A DNA stretch of 26,971 nt from SVTX01 sp964629615 (GTDB lineage: Bacteria > Bacillota > Clostridia > Oscillospirales > CAG-272): contig CAZVUD010000023.1 of assembly GCA_964629615.1 (NCBI GenBank), positions 1 to 26,971 on the forward strand. Reading direction: 5' to 3'. This document shows positions 7,155-15,800 of the stretch, in pieces; the first letter of the stretch is position 1; every line of letters starts with the position of its first letter. A program made the translations under genes and the position numbers. The notes under the pieces were generated by a model that saw only the letters and a list, made by a program, of their open reading frames with translations, did not search any database and was not told the origin of the DNA.

Positions 7155-9722
7155 TTGAAAAAGAAGCTTAACATAGGCATAGTTGCGCATGTTGACGCAG
7201 GAAAAACAACGCTTGGAGAAGCATTGCTGTACAAGTTCGGTGCGATACGCAAGCTTGGCAGAGTGGACGACAAAAACACCTATCTCGACACCTCCGATAT
7301 GGAAAAGGAGCGCGGCATAACCATATTTTCAAAGCAAGCGAGATTTTCCACAGACATGTGTGACATAACTCTGCTCGACACCCCCGGACACATAGATTTT
7401 TCGCCCGAGACCGAGCGTGCGCTCAAATTACTTGACTACGCCATCCTTGTTATAAGCGGAACTGACGGCATTCAGAGCCACACACGCACGATATGGGAGC
7501 TCCTTGCGGAATACAGCATTCCGACATTCATATTTATAAACAAAATGGACATCTCCCACAAAAGCCAAGGCGAGCTGTGCGAGATGCTGGAGCGCGTGCT
7601 CTCCCCATTATGCGTATATTTTAAAGAGGGTGAAGACATACATGCGCGCAACGAGCGGCTTGCGATGGCAAACGATGCGCTCATGGAAAAGGTAATATCG
7701 GGTGAAAATATAGAGGACGACGAGCTTGCACATCTTGTATGCAGTCGCCTGCTCTTTCCCTGCATATTCGGCTCTGCCTTAAAGCTTGACGGCATATCAT
7801 TTCTCATGCACACCGTAGATGCACTCACGCGCGAGCCGATATATCCCGAAAAATACTTTTGCGCAAAGGTATTTAAGATATCGAACGTAAAGGATCGCCT
7901 GACATTTATGAAGATAACGGGCGGCAAGCTGTGCTTGCGTGACGAGATATCCTACATGTCGCAAAGCGGAGAGCACATAAAAGAAAAGATCAACAGGATC
8001 ATGATATATTCGGGCGAGCGTGCAGTATCTGTCGATGAGGCTTATGCAGGCGACGTGGTTGCCGTAATGGGGCTTTCCAAAACATATGCAGGTCAAGGAC
8101 TTGGGCGAGAGCCTGACTCGTCAAAAATGAAGCTATCCCCTGTATTGTCTTATGTGGTCGTATTGCCAAAGGACTGCGATACCGTCACTGCCATGTCTTA
8201 CTTCAGTAAGCTTTGCGAGGAAGAGCCGTCCTTGTCTGTATATTACAACGAAGCATCCGGCGAGATAGAAGTGCGACTCATGGGTGAGGTGCAGACCGAG
8301 ATATTCAAAAGAACGGTAAAAGAAAGATTCGGTCTTGACTGCGATCTTGCCGACGGCAAGATACTGTATAAGGAAAAGATACGTCACAAGACTATAGGCG
8401 TCGGACATTTTGAGCCATTGCGCCACTATGCCGAGGTGCATCTTCTGCTTGAGCCCATGCCGGAGGGCAGCGGTCTTATATTTGACACGGATGTTCCGCC
8501 AAACATGCTGGATATTAATTGGCAACGCCTTATAATGACACATCTGCGCGAAAAGACCCACAGGGGCATACTTACAAACTCCCCCATAACCGACATGAAG
8601 ATAACCCTCGTGGCAGGCAAGGCGCACCTAAAGCACACGGAGGGCGGAGATATGCGCGAGGCAACATATCGCGCGCTGAGGCAAGGTCTTATGGCGGCAG
8701 GAACGATATTGCTTGAGCCATACAGAAAGATACACATAAGCATACCGACGCAGTATACAGGCAGGATATCCTGCGATCTTGAGGCACGCCACTGCGATCT
8801 CAAGATACAGTCCTCAGACTCAAGGATGACCTATATAGAAGGAAAGGGTCCTGTTTCATCCCTTAGAGGCTATATGCGCGAATTCACATCCGCAACTCAC
8901 GGCGAGGGCAGATGCTCCTTTACCTATCTCGGATACTTTCCCTGCCACGATGAGGAAAATGTAGTAAAGAGTATCGGATATTCACCCGAGAGCGATCTTA
9001 CAGCCCCCTCATGCTCGGTATTTTGCGCACACGGTGCAGGCTTTAATGTGCCGTGGGACAAGGTGTATGAATTCAAGCACATAGATTCGGGATATGCTAT
9101 GAAGAGATCCTCCATAGAGAGCATGATGCCGAGCTATGAAAAGGTAGTAAAAAAGTATCACATAGACGAAAAAGAGCTTGAAAGCATCATGCTGCGAGAA
9201 TTCGGGCCTATAAAGCGCAGATCCTACAAGGAGCCTGCCACCGTATGCTCGGCTGACAGCCACAAAAAATACGAGAAAAAAGAAAAAAAGATCATTATAG
9301 ACGGCTACAATTACATACACTCCGAGGAGGAGCTTTCAAAAATAGCCGCCTTTGATCTTGAAAAGGCACGCACAACTCTTATGGACATGCTATCAAACTA
9401 TGTAGCCTACACAAAGCGCGATGTTACCCTTGTATTCGACGCATATCTTGTTGCCGACAACAAAGGGGAGGAATTCCGATACAACGGATTTAATGTGGTA
9501 TACACCAAGACCGATGTCACAGCTGACGCATACATTGAAAAGCTGATGAGCCGGCTCGGTCCTGATTTTGACATCTGCCTTGTGACAGGCGACCGACTTC
9601 TTCAGTTTTCTGCGGTTCATTCGGGTATTTTACGTATGACCGTAAAAGAATTTGAAGAGGATATGATCAAAATATCAAATGAGATAAACGATATAATAAG
9701 TAAGCTCGGAGATGACATATGA
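7155..9722 (+). CDS. TetM/EF-G-like translational GTPase fused to a YacP/Rae1-type NYN nuclease
   Basis: An 855-residue fusion. The first 600 or so residues follow EF-G and ribosomal protection proteins: G1 AHVDAGKTT (11-19), G2 RGITI (53-57), G3 DTPGH (75-79), G4 NKMD (129-132), G5 GSAL (206-209), then regions matching EF-G domains II to V. The domain IV loop reads HLKHTEGGDMREA where TetM has a YSPVS-type tip, so classical tetracycline resistance is doubtful. After a linker (about 600-710, including a lysine-rich stretch at 704-712) comes a NYN/PIN-like domain (about 711-850). It keeps all expected acidic positions: Asp716 (IIIDGYN), Asp762 (LVFDAY), Asp791 (TADAYIE) and Asp813 (VTGDR). The nearest known relative of that domain is B. 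subtilis Rae1/YacP, a ribosome A-site endoribonuclease. Start: TTG at 7155 with a GGGGGTG site. This is the only plus-strand gene and has its own consensus promoter. It is probably a ribosome-acting factor that can cleave RNA; this is inference. Confidence 0.88.
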   Translation: MKKKLNIGIVAHVDAGKTTLGEALLYKFGAIRKLGRVDDKNTYLDTSDMEKERGITIFSKQARFSTDMCDITLLDTPGHIDFSPETERALKLLDYAILVISGTDGIQSHTRTIWELLAEYSIPTFIFINKMDISHKSQGELCEMLERVLSPLCVYFKEGEDIHARNERLAMANDALMEKVISGENIEDDELAHLVCSRLLFPCIFGSALKLDGISFLMHTVDALTREPIYPEKYFCAKVFKISNVKDRLTFMKITGGKLCLRDEISYMSQSGEHIKEKINRIMIYSGERAVSVDEAYAGDVVAVMGLSKTYAGQGLGREPDSSKMKLSPVLSYVVVLPKDCDTVTAMSYFSKLCEEEPSLSVYYNEASGEIEVRLMGEVQTEIFKRTVKERFGLDCDLADGKILYKEKIRHKTIGVGHFEPLRHYAEVHLLLEPMPEGSGLIFDTDVPPNMLDINWQRLIMTHLREKTHRGILTNSPITDMKITLVAGKAHLKHTEGGDMREATYRALRQGLMAAGTILLEPYRKIHISIPTQYTGRISCDLEARHCDLKIQSSDSRMTYIEGKGPVSSLRGYMREFTSATHGEGRCSFTYLGYFPCHDEENVVKSIGYSPESDLTAPSCSVFCAHGAGFNVPWDKVYEFKHIDSGYAMKRSSIESMMPSYEKVVKKYHIDEKELESIMLREFGPIKRRSYKEPATVCSADSHKKYEKKEKKIIIDGYNYIHSEEELSKIAAFDLEKARTTLMDMLSNYVAYTKRDVTLVFDAYLVADNKGEEFRYNGFNVVYTKTDVTADAYIEKLMSRLGPDFDICLVTGDRLLQFSAVHSGILRMTVKEFEEDMIKISNEINDIISKLGDDI

Positions 9723-9750
9723 GTATATCTCCTATTACAGCTTACCCATA

Positions 9751-9797
9751 AAAAAAGAACATTTCGGACACTGCACAAGTCCGAAATGTTCTTTTTA
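9751..9797. terminator. Bidirectional intrinsic terminator between convergent genes
   Basis: An 18-bp near-perfect stem, AAAAAGAACATTTCGGAC (9752-9769) paired with GTCCGAAATGTTCTTTTT (9779-9796), 9-base loop, with T runs on both strands. It serves the plus-strand fusion gene and the minus-strand Toprim gene, whose TAA stop (9795-9797) is embedded in it. Confidence 0.92.
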
Positions 9798-10394
9798 TTT
9801 AATGTATTCTGCCCTTGCCCGTGCAAGCGCATCCTTATATTCTTCTATACTGTAAGCCGCATTAAGCGCAGACAGCATTGCATTCGGCGTCATATCCTTT
9901 GGCAGTGACAGCTGCTTCAAGACCAGATTTCGCATCTCCTTGCTGTTATCTTGACCCGTAAGTCCGTCACTGTAAAGATCTGCCTTTGTAAGCCCACAGC
10001 CGATTCTCGGCGAAGTATCCGATGAAAAAGGAAGCAACAGATCATATATCAATAAGGCATCCGCGCCCTCAACTCCCAAAAATCCTTCTGCGGAGCTATG
10101 CTCCTTTCGCCTTTCCTTGCCCTTTATCTGTGGGGTATAGAGCTGTATCAGCTTATCCTTGCTGACACACGAGGTTATATGTGAGCGTATCAGCTTGCCT
10201 GCCCCATCGCTGTCTGTCATGACTATGATCTTGCCTACCGAAGCCAGCTTTCTTATGACAGCCATCTTTTCATTATTCTTGAATATTCCGAATCCATCCG
10301 TCGTAAGCACATATGCATTTGCAACAGACAGTATCTTTATCTTGTCGTATCTTCCCTCAACTATTATGGGATAATTTATATTTAACTTTTCCAT
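9795..10394 (-). CDS. Toprim-domain protein, RNase M5-like
   Basis: A 199-residue protein with an N-terminal Toprim fold: catalytic Glu13 in IIVEGRYD and the DxD pair Asp61/Asp63 in VMTDSDGAG, with DGFGIF (33-38) between. About 100 C-terminal residues look like the domain (DUF4093) typical of RNase M5 proteins. RNase M5 (rnmV) cleaves 5S rRNA precursor in the cytoplasm of Firmicutes with help from ribosomal protein L18. Length fits, but no usual rnmV neighbour such as ksgA is present, so a related Toprim nuclease is possible. The ATG at 10394 is one base after the stop codon of uppP, with its ribosome binding site inside the uppP end, which suggests translational coupling. It ends in the shared bidirectional terminator. 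Confidence 0.78.
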   Translation of the reverse strand: MEKLNINYPIIVEGRYDKIKILSVANAYVLTTDGFGIFKNNEKMAVIRKLASVGKIIVMTDSDGAGKLIRSHITSCVSKDKLIQLYTPQIKGKERRKEHSSAEGFLGVEGADALLIYDLLLPFSSDTSPRIGCGLTKADLYSDGLTGQDNSKEMRNLVLKQLSLPKDMTPNAMLSALNAAYSIEEYKDALARARAEYIK

Positions 10395-10395
10395 A

Positions 10396-11286
10396 TCATC
10401 TCACCGCAAAATACAAGAGCACCGCCGCACCGAGTATTATTCTGTACACGCCAAAGGGTATAAAGCTATGCTTCTTTACAAAATCCATAAGAAATCTTAT
10501 ACACAAAAGAGATGTCAGAAACGCGACAGCCGCCGCGACCGCCAACACTACATATGCATTTATCGGAACGGATATATCCCCCTGTGTAACATACTTGATA
10601 AATCCGAGCGTTTTTATCATACATGCTCCGAGCATTGCAGGTATGCCGAGGAAGAAGGAAAATTCCGCTGCCGCAGTTCTGCCTACCGAGAGCATGCGCG
10701 CACCAAGTATGGTAGAACCCGAGCGCGATGTTCCGGGAACTATGGAAAGCGCCTGAAATACGCCTATAAAAAACGCCGAGCGCAGGCTTATATCCTCGAT
10801 CCTCTCTGTCTTTGCACGCTTTTTTGCATATATCCTTTCGATGATAATGAAAAGTATGCCGTAAAATATGAGCATGCTTGCGACCACATAAGAATTGAAC
10901 AGCCAGCCGTCTATATCCTTGCCGCTGAATCCCTCGATCAGCTTATCCCCTACAACGCCGATAAGCGCGGCAGGTATGCTTGCCACGATTATCTTGAGCC
11001 AAAGGGAATATGTGCTCTTTTTTTCTGTGACATCTTTATTTTTGCCAAACGGGCACAGCCTACTCCAAAACATAAAAACCACCGCAAGTATGGCGCCCAA
11101 TTGTATCACCACCTCAAACATCTCCCCAAATTCAGAGGCAAACTCCGCTCCGAGCTCGGGAGCAACATTGAGATGCAAAAATTCATCAAGCAAAATAATA
11201 TGCCCCGTTGAGCTTACGGGAAGCCATTCGGTTATTCCCTCGATGATACCGAATATAACTGCCTTGATGATCTCTATTAAGATCAT
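10396..11286 (-). CDS. uppP: Undecaprenyl-diphosphate phosphatase (BacA/UppP)
   Basis: A 296-residue polytopic membrane enzyme that dephosphorylates undecaprenyl pyrophosphate to recycle the lipid carrier for peptidoglycan and other wall polymers, and can raise bacitracin tolerance. Both family signatures are present: EGITEWLPVSSTGH (16-29), with the catalytic glutamates, and PGTSRSGST (184-192), with the conserved Arg188. About eight hydrophobic segments are visible and the length is slightly above the usual 265-280. The ATG at 11286 follows a G-rich site (GGGGGG). It is 87 bases downstream of the U32 gene and one base upstream of the RNase M5-like gene. No consensus promoter is seen just upstream, so it may be transcribed from the U32 promoter. 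Confidence 0.95.
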   Translation of the reverse strand: MILIEIIKAVIFGIIEGITEWLPVSSTGHIILLDEFLHLNVAPELGAEFASEFGEMFEVVIQLGAILAVVFMFWSRLCPFGKNKDVTEKKSTYSLWLKIIVASIPAALIGVVGDKLIEGFSGKDIDGWLFNSYVVASMLIFYGILFIIIERIYAKKRAKTERIEDISLRSAFFIGVFQALSIVPGTSRSGSTILGARMLSVGRTAAAEFSFFLGIPAMLGACMIKTLGFIKYVTQGDISVPINAYVVLAVAAAVAFLTSLLCIRFLMDFVKKHSFIPFGVYRIILGAAVLLYFAVR

Positions 11287-11373
11287 GATATCCCCCCTGT
11301 CAAAGATACATACCGCATATATCGGTCAATGCGTAAAGCAGCTTGACTCCTATCGTTCGGATATGGTCTTACA

Positions 11374-12660
11374 TTAATTGCCTGCTCTCATTATGTCGCC
11401 CGTGCGCACCTCAAAAGGAACTCTTACAAAAAAGTACATGGAGGGATGCGGAGCAGACTCTGCCGCCTCTCCTGACTCAAGGTATATCTCATTTACAGAA
11501 AATCTGCGTCCGATCCTGGAGGGCGAGATGATCTCCGCCATATCCCCTATCTTTACCTTGTTTCTCTGTATAAACTTATATATCCGTCCGTTTGCGTTCT
11601 CTATCTCTATTCCCTTCTCTTCAAGCGCCGCCATATCCTCACAAGTATATTCCACCGCCGTAGCAAAATATGCTTTTTCCCGGATATATCCCGTCTGGCT
11701 TGAAAGATTTGCCTCTTCCATAGGGTCATCCAGATAAAATCCCGTGCAATATTCTCTGTGCGACACACTGTCAAGCTCGACAAGAATATTTTCATCAAAG
11801 CTATAGCCTTCGGGATCGGCTATATATGCATCTATCGCCATTCTGTACGCATTTGTAACGACAGAGGTATAATATGCGCTCTTCATTCTGCCCTCTATCT
11901 TAAATGAATCTATACCGCACGCTATAAGCTCGGGTATGTGCTCTACCGTGCACATATCCTTAGAGGACATTATAAATGTGCCAAGCTCTGTCTGTTCTAT
12001 CGGTATCGGAATGTCGGGACGCTTTTCCTCGTAAAGAGTATAGCTCCAGCGGCAGGGCTGTGTGCATCTGCCGCGGTTTGCATCTCTGCCTGTCAGCATG
12101 TTTGAGAGCATGCATCTTCCGCTGTATGAAACGCACATAGAGCCGTGAACGAAAGCCTCAAGCTCTATGCCCTCTGGCAATGCATCCTTTATATTTCTTA
12201 TCTCCGAAAAGCTGAGCTCACGCGCAAGCACGAGCCTCTTTGCGCCCATTGCAACATATGCCAGCGCCGCCTCGGGAGAAACTATGCTTGCCTGTGTCGA
12301 TACATGTATCTCGGCGTTGGGTATTATGGACTTGACCGTAGCCATAACGCCAAGGTCTGCAATGATATATGCATCTATTCCAATGTCCTTTATATCTCGG
12401 AGGAATGCTCTCAGGCTTTCATATTCATCTGCGTGAGGCATGGTATTCAAGGTAAGATATATCTTTTTATTGCGCTCGTGTGTATACTTCACCGCATATG
12501 CGAGCTCATCATTTGTAAAGTTGTCTGCCGCAGATCTCATTCCAAAGCTCTGACCTGCACAGTATACGGCATCAGCTCCATAAAGCAATGCCGCCTTCAG
12601 CTTTTCAAGATTGCCTGCAGGGGAAAGAAGCTCGGGAGCCTTTATTACATTATCTGTCAT
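11374..12660 (-). CDS. Peptidase U32 family protein (TrhP/RlhA-like Fe-S hydroxylase)
   Basis: A 428-residue member of the U32 family. The family signature is clear at 168-186, EAFVHGSMCVSYSGRCMLS. Despite the name, the characterised bacterial members are RNA hydroxylation enzymes: TrhP (tRNA uridine 34) and RlhA (23S rRNA C2501), plus the ubiquinone-pathway UbiU/V. Cysteines at 176, 183, 199 or 203, and 237 have nearly the spacing of the UbiU cluster ligands and probably hold a [4Fe-4S] cluster. Length is close to B. subtilis TrhP2 (YrrO), so tRNA wobble-uridine hydroxylation is the best guess. The ATG has GGAG 12 bases upstream and a near-consensus promoter lies at 12709-12737. It is upstream of uppP on the same strand with no terminator between them. 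Confidence 0.88.
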   Translation of the reverse strand: MTDNVIKAPELLSPAGNLEKLKAALLYGADAVYCAGQSFGMRSAADNFTNDELAYAVKYTHERNKKIYLTLNTMPHADEYESLRAFLRDIKDIGIDAYIIADLGVMATVKSIIPNAEIHVSTQASIVSPEAALAYVAMGAKRLVLARELSFSEIRNIKDALPEGIELEAFVHGSMCVSYSGRCMLSNMLTGRDANRGRCTQPCRWSYTLYEEKRPDIPIPIEQTELGTFIMSSKDMCTVEHIPELIACGIDSFKIEGRMKSAYYTSVVTNAYRMAIDAYIADPEGYSFDENILVELDSVSHREYCTGFYLDDPMEEANLSSQTGYIREKAYFATAVEYTCEDMAALEEKGIEIENANGRIYKFIQRNKVKIGDMAEIISPSRIGRRFSVNEIYLESGEAAESAPHPSMYFFVRVPFEVRTGDIMRAGN

Positions 12661-12708
12661 TTCTATTTATTCTCCAAACTGATTTTTTTGACATGACCAT
12701 CCATTTTT

Positions 12709-12737
12709 ATTCTATCATATTTCAGACCCATTGTCAA
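12709..12737 (-). promoter_or_regulatory. Promoter of the U32 gene (possibly also uppP and the RNase M5-like gene)
   Basis: TTGACA at 12732-12737 and TAGAAT at 12709-12714 on the minus strand, 17-base spacer ending in TGA. It lies between the CotH-gene terminator and the U32 start codon. Confidence 0.78.
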
Positions 12738-12765
12738 GGCAAAGCTCATATCAAAGGCACATTTT

Positions 12766-12804
12766 AAGCAAAACGGGCTGTCCTCGGATAGCCAAAGACA
12801 GCCC
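12766..12804 (-). terminator. Intrinsic terminator after the CotH/RCC1 gene
   Basis: An 8-bp perfect stem, GGGCTGTC (12775-12782) and GACAGCCC (12797-12804), with a 14-base loop. On the minus strand it is followed by GTTTTGCTT. It lies 15 bases past the CotH gene stop codon. Confidence 0.75.
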
Positions 12805-12819
12805 ATGTGCATATTCAGT

Positions 12820-15800
12820 TTAAGGCATGGTAATATATGCTCCGCTTGACGTTGAGCTGACAGTACCCTTGCCTGCCTGACCAAAGTCATTTTTTCCGTA
12901 GCAAACTATTTTTCCGTCCTTTGTGTATATAAGCGTAAATCCGTTTCCTGCGGCAACATCCACAGCGCCGCTGTATATCTTGCGAGCAACAGAATTAACT
13001 ATATTTCCGCTTATTATAAGCTCGCCGTTATTGTTTATACCGTATCCGTAAACATCGCCGTCAAATGTCAGAGCAACGATGTGCTCCTCGTGTATATCCG
13101 CGCTCTTTACATTGCCAAGCACACGGTAAAGCACGCCGTTCGGAAGATCGCTCTGGCTGTATGTCGATTGGAATACATCAAAGCGGCGCCAGCCGATATA
13201 ATAAAGCGTATTATCCTCGCTTATAACAACGAATTGATGTGAGCCTGCCGCCACATCACGCATACCCGAGCCTATCTTCAAGGGGGTCAGGATATTTTCG
13301 ACATCATCCTGACTTACCTTGTTCCAGCGGTTATCTCCGATAGCATACAGATCGCCGTTTTCCTTTATATACAAAGTGGTCCTTCTGCCTGCGGCGACCT
13401 TTTTAACACCGCTTGCCACAAGCTGGAATTTGCTTACGCTTGTGCCTGCATTTTTATTGCCTATCTGTCCGCGCGCATTGTTTCCAACGCCCCAAAGATC
13501 ATGATCCTCGTCCAGGATCAACAAATAATCCTGACCCACACTGACATCTATTATCCTCTTGTCGAAATCAACAGGGAGAAGATCTGCGGCGCTTCCGCCG
13601 CGTCCGAGTTGTCCGTACTGATTATTTCCGACCGTATAGAGCACTCCATCGGTCGTCAATATAGCTGTTGAGGACACATTTGCAGTCTCGGCAATAACAA
13701 GTCCGCGTGTGCTCTCCACCTTTGCCACACCGCTCATGACATATGTCGGCGAAAACTTATCATTTCCCCCGGGTATACCGAGGATACCGTTTGTATTCTG
13801 TCCCCAAGCGTACAGATCTCCGCTTGCATCAATATAATACGAGCTGCTCTTGCCTGCGCTGACGCCGTGATCCACAGATACGACATTCTCGCCGCTCGAC
13901 TTAGCTCTTACATATACGATGACATCGCCCGAGGCATTGATATCAAACACCGCCTCACTGCCATCCTTTTTATAAACGCCGCCGCTGTTTGCCGAAAAAG
14001 CCACTGCAAACACATCGTATCCGCTCTTAGCCTTTACGCTGACCTTTATACTGATTCCCTTTTCATATTTTATCTTTTTCTTCTTATCCGTAATAAGGAC
14101 AGAATCTACATAAATGTCATATCTGTCATCCAGCTTTATGTTGACAGTGCAGTCTTCGTCCTCAGGCTCTGCCATTCCCGTAAGTGCTCTTACCTGATTT
14201 TTATAATTATCCGCTCTGCCGTTTATAAAGTTCCGCATGACATCCACTTGTGCATCAAATGTATCATAGCTTCCTGCGCCGCTGTATACAGCATACTGAA
14301 GATACAAAAGCTCGCGTCTTTCAGCCGCCATATCATTAAGCACGTCTATTGCATTGTCTGCGCAAAATACATCATTTGCAAGCTCATATGCACGCAGGGC
14401 AAATTTGGTCTTGAATTCGGTATTTTTCATAAGACCGTTCATTACCGCGCCGCAACGTGTGCCGTCATTTATCTTATCAAAGAAATTTGATGTCGCATTG
14501 TTTACATTTATATATCCGCAGCAGTGATCCATGTCAAGCAGAACGAATCTCCATTTCGTATCCATTCCCGACGGATCATTCTCATCAATATTTCTCCAGA
14601 CCTTTATGTTGTTGCCCGGCCAGTCGTTATTGCAAAAATATGTTTCCATTATCATATAGTCTATAAATGAATCTACATCTATGCGATCGGTCACATATTT
14701 GTACACATCGGGGTCTCTCATATCATGAGTCTTGATATATGACACGAGCTGATTGAATTCCGTGGCATATTTCACATCTCCCGTGGCGGCAACATAGTCA
14801 TTATTCCATGATTCGGCAGACGAACCGTATTTCAGGGGAGATTCATTTTCGATTATAACGATATTCTCCTCAAGCACGCCGTACTTCTGATTGAAATATT
14901 CGGGACTGTACCTTTCACGAAGATTGTATACTCCCCACAATTCTCCGTTCATAAACACTATCGCAGGCGTGTAAGCCATGGAATCCACATTCAGCCCATA
15001 CGCCATCCTCTGCACGAAGGCATCACGGATAAAGGTATGACCGTAATCATTGCCTGCGTTTCTTATAAGTATGCGCTCAAAGGTGGATATGTTCTGCCCA
15101 AGGACATTCTTTGACCAGCCGTCAAACAGATCGTATTCCAAGGAATCGGGGGCGGGATCGTTTAAAGAGAGAGGGTCTTTATAGTATATCCTCAAGGATT
15201 TCATGGGAAGTCCCGACGAGCCGTTTCCGCTCACCGCAAACTCCATATATGATCCGCCTCTCTTGATGCCGTCCTTATCAAACACCTCAAGGAATGCGCG
15301 GCTTCTCGGTCTTGTACCCCAAAGGTCATACTGATAGGTATAATATGCGCCTGTCTCATTGCCGAGAAGGTCATTCTCGTGCAGTGATATGGAGAATATT
15401 ATGGTATTTGCCTTTGAGAGCTTTTCGCTGACAAAATATGTCTGTGTGAACACCGCGCTCTCCACACCTTCGGGCGATACCGCCATAGCCTTTACCACAA
15501 CGCCGCCCGGTCGCAATCCGCTTGTTTTAAACGAGCTTCCAAAAAGCTTATTTGCGTGCAAGACCGCACTGCCGACTCTTACATTATTGGTATTTGCTAT
15601 CTTCAAGGGTGCCGTATAAACGCTTGATATATTTGACACGGGGTCTGCACCTGTCATGGTGTAATATATCTTATAGCCCTCGGGCGCTGTGAGCTTGAGA
15701 TCGAATATCTCATTGTAAACTCCGCCCTCGCGCGAGAACTTGACCTCAACGTAATTAGAGTTAACATAAGAGTTGTCGCCCTGAGAGCTCTTTGGAGTTA

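Noticed and set aside
7155..9722. Straightforward tetracycline-resistance gene of the TetM type
   Set aside because: The domain IV tip differs, a nuclease domain is fused at the C-terminus, and there is no mobile-element context or attenuator leader.
10468..11211. Long plus-strand open frames such as this one opposite uppP, and similar ones opposite other genes
   Set aside because: They are antisense to well-supported genes, are rich in Cys, His and Tyr, have no ribosome binding sites and no recognisable domains.
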